From: Pseudomonas sp. MM223
GTDB lineage: Bacteria > Pseudomonadota > Gammaproteobacteria > Pseudomonadales > Pseudomonadaceae
DNA length: 64,000 bases
NCBI GenBank assembly: GCA_947090765.1
Contig: OX352322.1
Location: 477,501 to 541,500 of the forward strand
Direction: 5' to 3'
Shown here one piece after another: positions 1 through 9,461 of this stretch. Position 1 is the stretch's first letter, and each line of letters begins with the position of its first letter. The notes beneath the pieces were generated by a model. That model had not been told where the DNA came from. It was given only the letters and a program-made list of their open reading frames with translations, and searched no databases. The position numbers and the translations under genes were made by a program.

Positions 1-538
1 GAAAGGCCTGCGCAACAGCGATGCCCAGGCGCTGATCGACGAAAGCACGATCAAGTTGCCGTACGAGCAGGTCAACCCGTTTGCCTTCGAGCCAGCGATT
101 GCCCCGCATGTGGCGGCGCGCGAGGCGGGGGTGACGCTTTCCGTGGCAGAGCTATTGGCCGCGATGCGCAATGTGCTGCAACAAAACGCCGATTTCACTT
201 TGGTTGAAGGGGCTGGTGGCTGGCGTGTGCCGCTGTCGGGCCTGGAAAACCTGTCTGACCTTGCCGTTGCTTTGCAACTGCCGGTGATTCTGGTGGTGGG
301 GGTGCGGTTGGGTTGCATCAGCCATGCTTTGCTCAGTGCCGAGGCGATCGAGAGGGATGGGCTTCAACTGGCCGGGTGGGTGGCCAATATCATCGAGCCC
401 CGTACTTCGCGGCTTGAAGAGAATCTGGCCAGCCTGGCAGAGCGCCTGCCGGCGCCGTGCCTGGGGCGGGTACCCAAGCTGAAGCAGGCCAGTGCCGACA
501 TGGTGGCTGAGCACCTGCAACTGGATCTGCTGGATTAG
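1..538 (+). CDS. bioD: Dethiobiotin synthetase, 3' part
   Basis: ATP-dependent dethiobiotin synthetase closes the ureido ring of 7,8-diaminopelargonate with CO2, the penultimate step of biotin synthesis in the cytoplasm. The gene runs in from the left edge; the reading frame is open from base 2 and the visible part is about 178 residues of a protein normally near 225. The family motif VEGAGGW is visible, followed by a hydrophobic strand (LPVILVVGVRLGCISH) and the NII-P region that contacts nucleotide. The start codon and the P-loop lie outside the window. Upstream bio genes would be expected just to the left. Confidence 0.93.
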   Translation, partial: KGLRNSDAQALIDESTIKLPYEQVNPFAFEPAIAPHVAAREAGVTLSVAELLAAMRNVLQQNADFTLVEGAGGWRVPLSGLENLSDLAVALQLPVILVVGVRLGCISHALLSAEAIERDGLQLAGWVANIIEPRTSRLEENLASLAERLPAPCLGRVPKLKQASADMVAEHLQLDLLD

Positions 539-550
539 CCGTTTTCAGGC

Positions 551-648
551 CCGGCCCTATCGCCGGCAAGCCAGCTCCCACAGGTTCTCTACATGCCTTG
601 AGGCTTGTGTAGTGCATGTGGGCGCTGGCTTGCCGGCGATAGGGCCGG
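551..648. repeat. Inverted REP pair
   Basis: Two REP-type palindromic units face each other: ccggccctatcgccggcaag at the left and its reverse complement near 630-648, with a ctcccacagg box inside each. This is the typical Pseudomonas putida bipartite REP layout, here after the bioD stop codon. Confidence 0.85.
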
Positions 649-768
649 TGCAGGCATACCCAAGGCCTATCAAATGGCACCGAGCCATTAGGGATTTAAA
701 CGGGCCTTTTCGCGCCCGGCCTGCTTTAATTGGGGCTGTTCGTTATCCAGCGTCAATGGAGTCCTGAC

Positions 769-1065
769 ATGGAAATCACCGGTAGCTCCGCTTATTACGC
801 GGGCCTGAGCGCAATTCAAACCGGCCAGAACCGCGTCGATCAGGCCGCCGGCCAGATCGCCAACACCACCGCCGAACGCACCGCCACCAGCCAGTCCAGC
901 GATTTCCAGGCTGAACGCTTGCGTGCGGTCGACCGCAGCCAGCAAATGGACCTTGCCACCAGCACCGTGCAAATGGCCGTGGGCAAAACCGAAGTCGAGC
1001 TTGGCGCAAAGGTGGTCAAGGCATCCGACGAAATGCTCGGTCGGATCATCGACACCTACGCCTGA
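769..1065 (+). CDS. Small conserved protein, flagellar-rod-like N-terminus
   Basis: A 98-residue protein read from the ATG at 769, which has a GGAG ribosome site 7 bases upstream; the longer open frame upstream has no such site. Function unknown. The N-terminal part (GLSAIQTGQNRVDQAAGQIANTT) resembles the conserved N-terminal helix of flagellar rod/hook proteins, where a similar 'QNRLD..SNNIANANT' pattern occurs, and the C-terminal part (ATSTVQMAVGKTEVELGAKVVKASDEMLG) resembles their C-terminal helix. It lacks any central domain and any signal peptide. A stand-alone rod-like helix pair is an inference from pattern only; no flagellar genes are nearby. Confidence 0.7.
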   Translation: MEITGSSAYYAGLSAIQTGQNRVDQAAGQIANTTAERTATSQSSDFQAERLRAVDRSQQMDLATSTVQMAVGKTEVELGAKVVKASDEMLGRIIDTYA

Positions 1066-1096
1066 TTGACGGCGTCCCTCTTAAATCTACCGCTAT

Positions 1097-1189
1097 CCCT
1101 GTGGGAGCGGGTTTACCCGCGAATGCGTCCTTCCAGACAACATTATTTTCTGGGCGGGCCTATTCGCGGGTAAACCCGCTCCCACAGGG
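1097..1189. repeat. Inverted REP pair
   Basis: Convergent copies of ccctgtgggagcgggtttac and its reverse complement flank a short loop between the small protein gene and the acyl-CoA dehydrogenase promoter region. Confidence 0.85.
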
Positions 1190-1353
1190 GTTGCATCATG
1201 CATTGGCAGATTCGCCATTTTTCGTGGCGTAAATGGCACCATAGTCCCTCCTTGACAGAACGCGGAGCTAAACGTAAGTTTCAAACAACTGTTTGATAAG
1301 ACGGCCGCCAAGAGCTGGTCACCCCCACAGAACTGACCCAGAGGTTCATCGCA

Positions 1354-3159
1354 ATGCCTGATTACAAAGCCCCCTTGCGTGATATCCGCTTCGTTCGCGA
1401 CGAACTGCTTGGCTATGAGGCGCACTATCAGAGCCTGCCGGGCTGCCAGGACGCCACGCCCGACATGGTCGACGCGATCCTCGAAGAAGGTGCGAAGTTC
1501 TGTGAGCAGGTGCTGTCGCCACTGAACCGTGTGGGTGATCAGGAAGGCTGCACCTGGAGCGAATCGGGCGTTAAAACCCCGACTGGCTTCAAGGCGGCCT
1601 ACGAGCAGTTCGTCGAAGGCGGCTGGCCGAGCCTGGCCCATGACGTCGCCCATGGCGGTCAAGGCCTGCCGGAATCGCTGGGCCTGGCCCTGAGCGAAAT
1701 GGTCGGCGGTTCGAACTGGTCGTGGGGCATGTACCCGGGCCTGTCGCATGGCGCGATGAACACCATTTCTGCGCACGGCACTGAAGAGCAGCAGCACACC
1801 TACCTGACCAAGCTGGTGTCCGGCGAGTGGACCGGCACCATGTGCCTGACCGAGCCGCACTGCGGTACCGACCTGGGCATGCTGCGCACCAAGGCCGAAC
1901 CACAGGCCGACGGCAGCTACAAAGTGTCGGGCACCAAGATTTTCATTTCGGCCGGTGAGCACGACATGGCCGATAACATCGTCCATATCGTCCTGGCCCG
2001 CCTGCCGGACGCACCGGCCGGCACCAAAGGCATTTCGCTGTTCATCGTGCCGAAGTTCCTGCCCAACGCCGAAGGCGGCGTGGGTGAGCGCAACGGCGTG
2101 AGCTGCGGCTCTATCGAGCACAAGATGGGCATCCACGGTAACGCTACCTGCGTGATGAACTTCGATGCTGCCACTGGCTACCTGATCGGCCCGGCCAACA
2201 AGGGCCTGAACTGCATGTTCACCTTCATGAACACTGCTCGCCTGGGTACTGCGCTGCAAGGCCTGGCCCACGCCGAGGTGGCCTTCCAGGGTGGCCTGAA
2301 GTACGCCCGCGAGCGCCTGCAGATGCGCTCCCTGACCGGCCCGAAAGCACCGGACAAGGCTGCCGACCCGATCATCGTTCACCCGGACGTGCGTCGCATG
2401 CTGCTGACCATGAAGGCCTTCGCCGAAGGTAACCGTGCGATGGTGTACTTCACGGCCAAGCAAGTGGACATCGTCAAGTACAGCCAGGATGAAGAAGAGC
2501 GCAAGAAGGCTGATGCCCTGTTGGCGTTCCTGACCCCGATTGCCAAGGCATTCATGACCGAAGTCGGTTTCGAGGCCGCCAACCACGGCGTACAGATCTA
2601 CGGCGGCCACGGCTTCATCGCCGAGTGGGGCATGGAGCAGAACGTGCGCGACAGCCGTATCTCCATGCTGTACGAAGGCACCACTGGCATCCAGGCCCTC
2701 GACCTGCTCGGCCGTAAAGTGCTGATGACCCAGGGCGAAGCACTGAAGGGCTTCACCAAAATCGTGCACAAGTTCTGCCAGGCGCAGGAAGGTAACGAAG
2801 CGGTCAAAGAGTTCGTTGAACCGCTGGCGGCAATCAACAAGGAGTGGGGCGAGCTGACCATGAAAGTGGGCATGGCTGCCATGAAGGACCGCGAAGAAGT
2901 GGGGGCGGCCTCGGTGGATTACCTGATGTACTCCGGCTACGCCTGCCTGGCCTACTTCTGGGCCGACATCGCCCGCCTGGCGGCCGAGAAGCTGGCAGCC
3001 GGCACCAGCGAAGAGGCGTTCTACACCGCCAAGCTGCAAACTGCGCGCTTCTACTTCCAGCGCATTCTGCCGCGTACCCGTGCGCATGTGGCAACCATGC
3101 TGTCGGGTGCCGACAACCTGATGGCGATGGACGAAGAGCACTTCGGCCTGTCGTACTGA
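1354..3159 (+). CDS. Acyl-CoA dehydrogenase (first of two paralogues)
   Basis: A 601-residue FAD enzyme that would introduce the trans-2,3 double bond into acyl-CoA, the first step of a beta-oxidation turn. The N-terminal leader ([14 protein letters not shown]) is typical of the long bacterial subclass. In order it has an N-terminal helical domain, the FAD-binding middle domain with [12 protein letters not shown] and [10 protein letters not shown], and a C-terminal helical domain. The [12 protein letters not shown] segment near residue 448 carries the glutamate expected to act as catalytic base. About 110 extra C-terminal residues are normal for this subclass. It is closely related to the gene at 4835. 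Substrate chain length cannot be read from sequence. Confidence 0.93.
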   Translation: MPDYKAPLRDIRFVRDELLGYEAHYQSLPGCQDATPDMVDAILEEGAKFCEQVLSPLNRVGDQEGCTWSESGVKTPTGFKAAYEQFVEGGWPSLAHDVAHGGQGLPESLGLALSEMVGGSNWSWGMYPGLSHGAMNTISAHGTEEQQHTYLTKLVSGEWTGTMCLTEPHCGTDLGMLRTKAEPQADGSYKVSGTKIFISAGEHDMADNIVHIVLARLPDAPAGTKGISLFIVPKFLPNAEGGVGERNGVSCGSIEHKMGIHGNATCVMNFDAATGYLIGPANKGLNCMFTFMNTARLGTALQGLAHAEVAFQGGLKYARERLQMRSLTGPKAPDKAADPIIVHPDVRRMLLTMKAFAEGNRAMVYFTAKQVDIVKYSQDEEERKKADALLAFLTPIAKAFMTEVGFEAANHGVQIYGGHGFIAEWGMEQNVRDSRISMLYEGTTGIQALDLLGRKVLMTQGEALKGFTKIVHKFCQAQEGNEAVKEFVEPLAAINKEWGELTMKVGMAAMKDREEVGAASVDYLMYSGYACLAYFWADIARLAAEKLAAGTSEEAFYTAKLQTARFYFQRILPRTRAHVATMLSGADNLMAMDEEHFGLSY

Positions 3160-3176
3160 TTCACCCGCTGTACCCA

Positions 3177-3210
3177 AAACCCGCCTGCCCTCACCGGCAG
3201 GCGGGTTTTT
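3177..3210 (+). terminator. Intrinsic terminator after acyl-CoA dehydrogenase
   Basis: A 13-bp stem (aacccgcctgcc / ggcaggcgggtt) with a four-base loop is followed by a T run, 17 bases after the stop codon of the preceding gene. Confidence 0.9.
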
Positions 3211-3238
3211 GCATTCTGCAGCCAGATGCCTATGCCTT

Positions 3239-3332
3239 GTAGGAGCAGCCTTGTGCTGCGAAGAGGCCATAACTGCCAAAGAAAGCCTTCTGTCATATCG
3301 GCCCTTTCGCAGCACAAGGCTGCTCCTACAGG
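3239..3332. repeat. Inverted REP pair
   Basis: gtaggagcagccttgtgctg at the left is mirrored by its reverse complement ending at 3332. It sits between the terminator and the diguanylate cyclase gene. Confidence 0.85.
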
Positions 3333-3426
3333 GGCCGCTGCTGAACTGATATTCAACTGTTCATGTGCGCTGCCGATGAAGTAAGGGCACAATGCCACCA
3401 TTGATCTGCCGGGTTGGAGATTACCC

Positions 3427-4710
3427 TTGTTTCGTCTTAATGCTGTTCGCGCAAGCCACTTCCTGCCTTCGCTGTTCCTGTTGCTGGCAGGGCTCGCCGC
3501 AGCCTATGTGAGAGACCTCAGTGTCTTTTTCACATCGCTGTTCAACGTCCTGCCCACTTTGGTCCTGCTGCTGGGCGGTGCCTACTGCGCCGTGTACCGC
3601 CGCCAGCGTGAGCTGTTCATGATGCTCACGGTGTACATCGCCTACTACCTGCTCGACACCCAGACCGACTTCTACCGTGACCATGGCCGCGTGCGCGAGG
3701 ACGCGGCAGTGATCTTCCACCTGGTGTGCCTGCTGCTGCCGACCCTGTTCGGGCTGTACGGCGCCTGGCAGGAACGCACCCACCTGTTGCAGGACATGGT
3801 CGCCCGCGGCGCAGTGCTGTTCGCCGTGGGCAGCGTGGCGGTAGCCCTCGAACAAAGCTATCCCGAAGCGTTGCTGACCTGGCTGGCGGAAATCCGCTGG
3901 CCAGCCTTGCATGGCCAGTGGATGAGTTTGATCCAGATGGTCTACCCCTTGTTCCTCGGTGTTTTCATCCTGCTGGTGGTGCAATACCTGCGCGCACCGC
4001 GGCCGCTGCACGCGGCGTTGATAACGGGCCTGCTGGGTATTTTCTGGATGCTGCCGCAAACCTTCATCCTGCCGTTCACCCTGAACATCATGTGCAGCCA
4101 GGTGATGTTGATGATCGCCGCAGCGGTTGCACACGAGGCCTACCAGATGGCCTTCCGTGATGAACTGACCGGCCTGCCGGGGCGCCGTGCGCTGAACGAG
4201 CGCATGCAGCGCCTGGGGCGCAACTACGTGATTGCCATGACTGATGTCGATCACTTCAAGAAATTCAACGATACCCACGGGCACGATGTGGGCGACCAGG
4301 TATTGCGGCTGGTGGCCAGCCGCTTGTCCAAGGTGACTGGCGGTGGCCGCGCGTACCGATATGGCGGCGAGGAGTTCGCCTTGGTGTTTGCCGGCAAGAC
4401 GGCCGAGGAGTGTGTGCCCCATGTCGAAGCCGTGCGCGAGGTGATCGCCAATTATGTGATGCACCTGCGCGACCAGAGCAGCCGCCCACAAGACGATACG
4501 AGCGGGCGCCAGCGCCGGGCGGGCAACAGTGGCGGAACGGTGTCGGTCACCATCAGCATCGGTGTGGCCGAACGCCAGGTTGACCACCGTAACCCCGAGG
4601 CGGTGCTGAAGTCCGCTGACCAGGCCCTTTACACCGCCAAAGGCGCGGGGCGCAATTGTGTCATGGTGCATGGGCAACAATCGCAGCGAGGGGCAGTGCG
4701 GATGGTGTGA
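3427..4710 (+). CDS. Membrane-anchored diguanylate cyclase (GGDEF)
   Basis: A 427-residue protein predicted to make cyclic di-GMP from two GTP. The N-terminal 230 residues hold about six hydrophobic segments (for example FLPSLFLLLAGLAAAY and LFLGVFILLVVQYL), so it is an inner-membrane protein. The C-terminal domain starts at RDELTGLPGRRALNERM and has the active-site variant GGEEF, which is catalytically competent in the family, plus the metal/GTP motif TDVDHFKKFNDTHGHDVGD. The start is a TTG with a GGAG site about 8 bases upstream; no ATG offers a better start before the first membrane segment. It lies alone between the two acyl-CoA dehydrogenase genes; the signal sensed is unknown. Confidence 0.9.
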   Translation: MFRLNAVRASHFLPSLFLLLAGLAAAYVRDLSVFFTSLFNVLPTLVLLLGGAYCAVYRRQRELFMMLTVYIAYYLLDTQTDFYRDHGRVREDAAVIFHLVCLLLPTLFGLYGAWQERTHLLQDMVARGAVLFAVGSVAVALEQSYPEALLTWLAEIRWPALHGQWMSLIQMVYPLFLGVFILLVVQYLRAPRPLHAALITGLLGIFWMLPQTFILPFTLNIMCSQVMLMIAAAVAHEAYQMAFRDELTGLPGRRALNERMQRLGRNYVIAMTDVDHFKKFNDTHGHDVGDQVLRLVASRLSKVTGGGRAYRYGGEEFALVFAGKTAEECVPHVEAVREVIANYVMHLRDQSSRPQDDTSGRQRRAGNSGGTVSVTISIGVAERQVDHRNPEAVLKSADQALYTAKGAGRNCVMVHGQQSQRGAVRMV

Positions 4711-4834
4711 CTGAACAAGACTATACGGTCAAGTGATGACCCTATGTCTCGTAAAAGTTGTTCGGTTACACTGCCAGTAACCCCAGTGTCGCGGTTCCCC
4801 GAGACCGCCCCGACCCGACTAGCGAGAGGTTGTC

Positions 4835-6613
4835 ATGGCTGACTATAAAGCGCCCCTGCGCGACATGCGCTTCGTACTGAATGAAGTCTTCAATGTGGCC
4901 GAGCAGTGGGCGCAGTTGCCCGGGCTGGCTGAGGTAGTCGATGCCGACACGGCCATGGCCGTGCTGGAAGAAGCCGGCAAGGTCACCGCCAAGACCATCG
5001 CGCCACTCAGCCGCGCCGCTGATGAAGAGGGCTGCCACTGGGACAACGGTGCGGTACGCACACCGGCCGGTTTCATCGAGGCCTACAACACCTACGCCGA
5101 AGGCGGCTGGGTAGGCGTGGGCGGAGACCCGCTGTTCGGCGGCATGGGCATGCCCAAGGCCATCTCGGCCCAGGTCGAGGAAATGGTCAATGCCTCCAGC
5201 CTGGCGTTTGGCCTGTACCCGATGCTGACCGCTGGCGCCTGCCTGTCGATCAACGCCCACGCCAGTGAAGCACTGAAGGAAAAATACCTGCCGAACATGT
5301 ACGCCGGGGTGTGGGCCGGCTCCATGTGCCTGACCGAGCCGCATGCGGGCACCGACCTGGGCATCATCCGCACCAAGGCCGAGCCCCAGGCCGACGGCAG
5401 CTACAAGGTCAGCGGTACCAAGATTTTCATCACCGGTGGCGAGCACGACCTGACCGAAAACATTATCCACCTGGTGCTGGCCAAGCTGCCGGATGCACCG
5501 GCGGGGCCGAAGGGCATTTCGCTGTTTTTGGTGCCGAAGTTCCTGGTGAACGAAGACGGTAGCCTGGGCGCGCGCAACCCGGCGAATTGCGGCTCGATCG
5601 AGCACAAGATGGGTATCCAGGCCTCGGCTACCTGTGTGATGAACTTCGACGAGGCGGTCGGCTACATTGTCGGTGAACCGAACAAGGGCCTGGCGGCCAT
5701 GTTCACCATGATGAACTACGAGCGCCTGGGCGTTGGCATCCAGGGCCTGGCCTCGGCCGAACGCTCCTACCAGAACGCCGTGGAATACGCCCGCGACCGC
5801 CTGCAGAGCCGCGCCCCGACCGGCCCACAAGCCAAGGATAAGGCAGCCGACCCGATCATCGTCCACCCCGACGTGCGCCGCATGCTGCTGACCATGAAGG
5901 CGCAGATCGAGGGTGGCCGCGCCTTCTCCACCTATGTAGCCATGCAGCTGGACAGCGCCAAGTACAGCGAAGACGCTGCCGTGCGCAAGCGCAGCGAAGA
6001 GCTGGTGGCGCTGCTGACACCGGTGGCCAAGGCCTTCCTCACCGACCTGGGGCTGGAGAGCACGGTGCACGGCCAGCAGGTATTCGGTGGGCATGGTTAT
6101 ATCCGGGAGTGGGGGCAGGAGCAGCTGGTGCGCGATGTGCGTATTACGCAGATCTACGAAGGCACCAACGGCATCCAGGCCCTTGACCTGATGGGGCGCA
6201 AGGTAGTGGCCAGCGGTGGGGCGTACTACCGGTTGTTCTCCGACGAGATTCGTCAGTTCGTTGCCAGCGCGGGTAACGAGCTGGAGGAGTTTGCCAAGCC
6301 GTTGGCGGCCAGCCTCGACCAACTCGATGGGTTGACGGAGTGGGTGCTGGATAAAGCCAAGGGCAACCCGAATGAGATTGGCGCGGCTTCGGTCGAGTAC
6401 CTGCATGCCTTTGGTTACGTGGCCTATGCATACATGTGGGCACTGATGGCGCGGGCGGCCAAGGCGGGTGAGGGGGATGAGGCATTCTACTCGGGCAAGC
6501 TGGGTACGGCGCGGTTCTACTTTGCGCGGTTGCTGCCACGGGTAGACTCGCTGGTGGCGTCGGTGAAGGCCGGGAGCGAGTCGCTTTACCTGCTGGATGC
6601 TGAGCAGTTCTGA
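4835..6613 (+). CDS. Acyl-CoA dehydrogenase (second paralogue)
   Basis: A 592-residue enzyme with the same architecture as the gene at 1354 and the same leader ([15 protein letters not shown]). FAD-site motifs CLTEPHAGTDLG and KIFITGGEHD and the catalytic-base segment IYEGTNGIQALDL are present. The two paralogues have the same order of domains and long stretches of identical residues (for example [20 protein letters not shown]), which points to an old duplication, but they are separated by the cyclase gene and each has its own leader region. GAGAGG two to eight bases before the ATG serves as ribosome site. Confidence 0.93.
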   Translation: MADYKAPLRDMRFVLNEVFNVAEQWAQLPGLAEVVDADTAMAVLEEAGKVTAKTIAPLSRAADEEGCHWDNGAVRTPAGFIEAYNTYAEGGWVGVGGDPLFGGMGMPKAISAQVEEMVNASSLAFGLYPMLTAGACLSINAHASEALKEKYLPNMYAGVWAGSMCLTEPHAGTDLGIIRTKAEPQADGSYKVSGTKIFITGGEHDLTENIIHLVLAKLPDAPAGPKGISLFLVPKFLVNEDGSLGARNPANCGSIEHKMGIQASATCVMNFDEAVGYIVGEPNKGLAAMFTMMNYERLGVGIQGLASAERSYQNAVEYARDRLQSRAPTGPQAKDKAADPIIVHPDVRRMLLTMKAQIEGGRAFSTYVAMQLDSAKYSEDAAVRKRSEELVALLTPVAKAFLTDLGLESTVHGQQVFGGHGYIREWGQEQLVRDVRITQIYEGTNGIQALDLMGRKVVASGGAYYRLFSDEIRQFVASAGNELEEFAKPLAASLDQLDGLTEWVLDKAKGNPNEIGAASVEYLHAFGYVAYAYMWALMARAAKAGEGDEAFYSGKLGTARFYFARLLPRVDSLVASVKAGSESLYLLDAEQF

Positions 6614-6628
6614 CAGATCTTGGGGCCG

Positions 6629-6722
6629 CTTTGCGGCCATCGCGACACAAGGCCGCTCCTACAGGTACAGCGCATGCCGCAAGGTTTGTGCGGTCCCTGT
6701 AGGAGCGGCCTTGTGTCGCGAT
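6629..6722. repeat. Inverted REP pair
   Basis: ggccgctttgcggccatcgc..ggccgctcctacagg is mirrored by cctgtaggagcggccttgtg further right. It separates the acyl-CoA dehydrogenase from the rsmY promoter. Confidence 0.82.
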
Positions 6723-6772
6723 GGGCTGTGCAGCAGCCCCAATTCCCGGTGTGCTTGGGAATAGATCCTCTC

Positions 6773-6790
6773 TGTAAGCATTTTCCTACA
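6773..6790 (+). promoter_or_regulatory. GacA upstream activating box of rsmY
   Basis: TGTAAGCATTTTCCTACA matches the known GacA box TGTAAG-N6-CTTACA in 11 of 12 fixed positions. It lies about 60 bp before a TTAATC -10 element and the start of rsmY, the spacing known for rsmY/rsmZ promoters. Confidence 0.88.
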
Positions 6791-6847
6791 CGACGTGGTG
6801 ACTTTTCACCACTGTTCTCAGATTGGATCCACGGTTAATCTTTACCA

Positions 6848-6980
6848 CATGGACGTTGCGCAGGAAGCGCAAAGGACAGATCAAGGAAGACGACGAAGGA
6901 CCACCTGCCAGGACGGCGGGGCGATACGGATGTCACAGGGAAACAGTCTGGAAAACCCCGCTTCGGCGGGGTTTTCTTTG
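6848..6980 (+). ncRNA. rsmY: RsmY regulatory small RNA
   Basis: A small RNA that titrates RsmA/CsrA-type translational repressors in the Gac/Rsm cascade. No protein is encoded here; instead there is a run of at least seven GGA motifs (GCGCAGGAAGCGC, AAAGGACAG, AAGGAAG, GAAGGACC, CCAGGACGG, ACGGATG, CTGGAAA), several in hairpin loops. The first stem-loop GTTGCGCAGGAAGCGC is characteristic of rsmY in fluorescent pseudomonads. It has the GacA box upstream and a strong intrinsic terminator at the end. The 5' end is estimated from the -10 element, so it may be off by a few bases. Confidence 0.9.
6952..6976 (+). terminator. rsmY terminator
   Basis: AAAACCCCGC-TTC-GGCGGGGTTTT is a perfect hairpin followed by TCTTTG; it ends rsmY and lies just before the convergent LysR gene, whose transcripts it may also end. 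Confidence 0.92.
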
Positions 6981-6996
6981 TGCGCGTGTTTTTTTT

Positions 6997-7920
6997 TCAG
7001 GCCAGCACATCCAGCGGCGACGCCCCCAACAGGCGGGTGTCCGTCTCTTCCTCCAGCAGGGTGCGCAGCAGCTCCACAGAGGCCTGCTGGCGCTGTGCAT
7101 CGCGGAACACCAGGCCAACCTTCAGCGGTACCCGCGGCTCGCTCAACGGCTTCCACAGCAGGCCCTGGTCATCCTCGGCGGCCTCCTTGGCCCGGCCCGG
7201 CAGAATGGTCGCCAGTGCCGTGTGCGCCAGGCTGTCGAGAATCCCCGCCATGTTGTTCATCTCTGCCTGCACGTGTGGCCGTCGGCCCTGGCTGGCCAAC
7301 TGCGCCTGCCAGATCTGGCGGATCTGGAACTCCTCGCCCAGCATCAGCATGGGCAACTCGGCAGCCTGGCGGATGGACACCTTCTTGAAATCCTTCAGCG
7401 GGTGGGTATCGGGGATTACCAACTGCAACTCGTCTTCATACAGCAGCAGGCCATGCAGCCCAGGTTGGCGCGGTGGCAGGTAACTGATGCCGATGTCCAG
7501 GCTGCCATTCAGCAGGCGCCGTTCGATCTCCAGCCCCGACAACTCGTAGATTTGCACCACAAGGTGCGGCTGTGCCTTGCGCAGCCGTTCGAGCAGTTGC
7601 GGCACCAGGCTCGGCCGCACGGTCTGCAATACGCCGATAGCCAATGTGCGCAGCGACTGGCCCTTGAAGTTGCGCATGGCCTCGTGGGCGCGCTGCAGGC
7701 CGTCTAGCAAGGGCAAGGCATGGTTATACAAGGTATGGGCCGCCAGGGTAGGCAGCAGGCGCTTGTTGCTGCGCTCGAACAGGCTCAGGTCGAGGCTGTG
7801 CTCCAGCTGGCGGATTTGCTGGGAGAGCGCCGGCTGGGACAGCGACAGGCGCTCGGCGGCTCGGCCTACGTGGCCTTCTTCGTACACCGCGACGAAATAA
7901 CGCAGTTGGCGGAAATCCAT
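6997..7920 (-). CDS. LysR-family transcriptional regulator
   Basis: A 307-residue LTTR. The N-terminal winged helix-turn-helix is clear (MDFRQLRYFVAVYEEGHVGRAAERLSLSQPALSQQIRQLE, residues 1-60 region) and is followed by the effector-binding domain with two alternating subdomains. It is transcribed away from the aminotransferase gene at 8131, leaving a 210-bp shared upstream region, the usual arrangement for a LysR protein that controls its divergent neighbour. The effector is unknown. Confidence 0.92.
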   Translation of the reverse strand: MDFRQLRYFVAVYEEGHVGRAAERLSLSQPALSQQIRQLEHSLDLSLFERSNKRLLPTLAAHTLYNHALPLLDGLQRAHEAMRNFKGQSLRTLAIGVLQTVRPSLVPQLLERLRKAQPHLVVQIYELSGLEIERRLLNGSLDIGISYLPPRQPGLHGLLLYEDELQLVIPDTHPLKDFKKVSIRQAAELPMLMLGEEFQIRQIWQAQLASQGRRPHVQAEMNNMAGILDSLAHTALATILPGRAKEAAEDDQGLLWKPLSEPRVPLKVGLVFRDAQRQQASVELLRTLLEEETDTRLLGASPLDVLA

Positions 7921-8130
7921 AAGTAATGCTTATCGAAAATGCTGGAAAAACGAAATGGTCGAAAACCCTCGCGAAGCCTAGTCTATCGCCGTATTCCAGC
8001 AGGTTACAGCGATCATTGGGTCGATTGTTACCCCGGCTGAAAAACACTTTTGATAGGCAAGGCAAAATATCGAGTGCCGGCACCAAGACCGCACCGTAGC
8101 CGCCCTTTACCGTGATTGGTTGGAGCCCTG

Positions 8131-9411
8131 ATGAACCTGTTCAACCTGCGCCGCTCGGCCCCTGCCGCTGTCGCCGAGCCCAAGCGTGCGCCGGTGATCG
8201 TGCCGCACGCTGATGAGTTGTCGCGTGATCGCCTGATGCCCAGCGCCGAACGGGCAGCGCAGGTGTTCGTGCGTGGTCAGGGTTCCTGGTTGTGGGACAA
8301 CGAAGGGCACGCCTACCTGGACTTCACCCAGGGCGGTGCGGTCAACAGCCTGGGCCACAGCCCCAGCGTACTGGTGAAAGCGCTGGGCAACCAGGCCCAG
8401 GCGCTGATCAACCCGGGCTCGGGCTTCCATAGCCGTGGCCTGCTGGGGTTGGTCAACCGCCTGTGCCAGAGTACCGGCAGCGAACAGGCCTACCTGCTGA
8501 ACAGCGGTGCAGAAGCCTGCGAAGGTGCGATCAAGCTGGCGCGCAAGTGGGGCCAGCTGCACCGCAACGGCGCCTATCACATCATCACTGCCAGCCAGGC
8601 CTGCCACGGCCGCAGCCTGGGCGCGCTGTCAGCGTCCGACCCGCTGCCGTGCAACCGCTGCGAGCCCGGCCTGCCGGGCTTCAGCAAGGTGCCGTTCAAC
8701 GACCTGGCCGCCCTGCATGCCGCCGTGGATTCACGCACAGTGGCCATCATGCTTGAGCCTATCCAGGGCGAGGCGGGTGTTATCCCCGCCACGCAGGAAT
8801 ACCTCAAGGGCGTGGAAACACTGTGCCGTGAACTGGGCATCCTGCTGATCCTCGATGAGGTACAGACCGGTATTGGCCGCTGTGGCGCACTGCTGGCCGA
8901 GGAGCTGTATGGCGTGCGTGCCGACATCATCACCTTGGGCAAGGGCCTGGGCGGCGGTGTGCCACTGGCGGCCTTGCTCGCCCGGGGCACGGCATGCTGC
9001 GCCGAACCTGGCGAACTGGAAGGTAGCCACCATGGCAATGCGCTGATGTGCGCCGCGGGCCTGGCGGTGCTGGACACCGTGCTTGAGCCTGGTTTCTTCG
9101 CCCATGTGCAGGATAACGGCCGCCACCTGCGTGAAGGCCTGAGCCGCCTGGCTGGGCGCTATGGCCAGGGTGAGGTGCGTGGGCAAGGCCTGTTGTGGGC
9201 ACTGCAACTGAAAGAAAACCTGGCCAAAGAGCTGGTGGCAGCGGCACTGCACGAAGGCTTGCTGCTCAATGCACCGCAAGCGGATGTGGTGCGCTTTTCG
9301 CCAGCGCTGACCGTGAGCAAGGGCAACATCGATGAAATGTTGCTGCGGCTGGCCCGCGCCTTTGCTCGCCTGCATGCCCAGCAACAGGCCCGCCGCGAAG
9401 TGCCGGCGTAA
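8131..9411 (+). CDS. Class III PLP-dependent aminotransferase (acetylornithine-type)
   Basis: A 426-residue aminotransferase of the ArgD/GABA-transaminase group. Seen: NSGAEACEGAIKLARKWG near residue 120, the DEVQTG PLP-binding aspartate motif, and TLGKGLGGGVPLAA with the lysine that forms the Schiff base. The start is the ATG at 8131, which has GGAG 6 bases upstream; an in-frame start 15 bases earlier has none. The N-terminus carries a variable basic tail. The divergent LysR gene is the likely regulator. The amine substrate cannot be assigned; a biosynthetic argD would normally lie elsewhere. Confidence 0.9.
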   Translation: MNLFNLRRSAPAAVAEPKRAPVIVPHADELSRDRLMPSAERAAQVFVRGQGSWLWDNEGHAYLDFTQGGAVNSLGHSPSVLVKALGNQAQALINPGSGFHSRGLLGLVNRLCQSTGSEQAYLLNSGAEACEGAIKLARKWGQLHRNGAYHIITASQACHGRSLGALSASDPLPCNRCEPGLPGFSKVPFNDLAALHAAVDSRTVAIMLEPIQGEAGVIPATQEYLKGVETLCRELGILLILDEVQTGIGRCGALLAEELYGVRADIITLGKGLGGGVPLAALLARGTACCAEPGELEGSHHGNALMCAAGLAVLDTVLEPGFFAHVQDNGRHLREGLSRLAGRYGQGEVRGQGLLWALQLKENLAKELVAAALHEGLLLNAPQADVVRFSPALTVSKGNIDEMLLRLARAFARLHAQQQARREVPA

Positions 9412-9461
9412 CTGTGTAGCAAGACCGAGAATTCTACGAACCGTCTGGCGTTCCTGCGCAT

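Noticed and set aside
541..650. CRISPR-like repeats in core intergenic gaps
   Set aside because: The units are paired palindromes in inverted sense at scattered places, that is REP elements, not direct repeats with regular spacers; no cas genes are present.
1093..3315. 740-codon minus-strand frame opposite the first acyl-CoA dehydrogenase, and a similar one at 4766-6640
   Set aside because: High-G+C shadow frames; His/Gln/Arg-rich translations without motifs, and the plus strand encodes complete enzymes.
6795..7707. Plus-strand frames across rsmY and the LysR gene
   Set aside because: The first part is the rsmY RNA with terminator and the rest is antisense to a LysR gene with a clear HTH.
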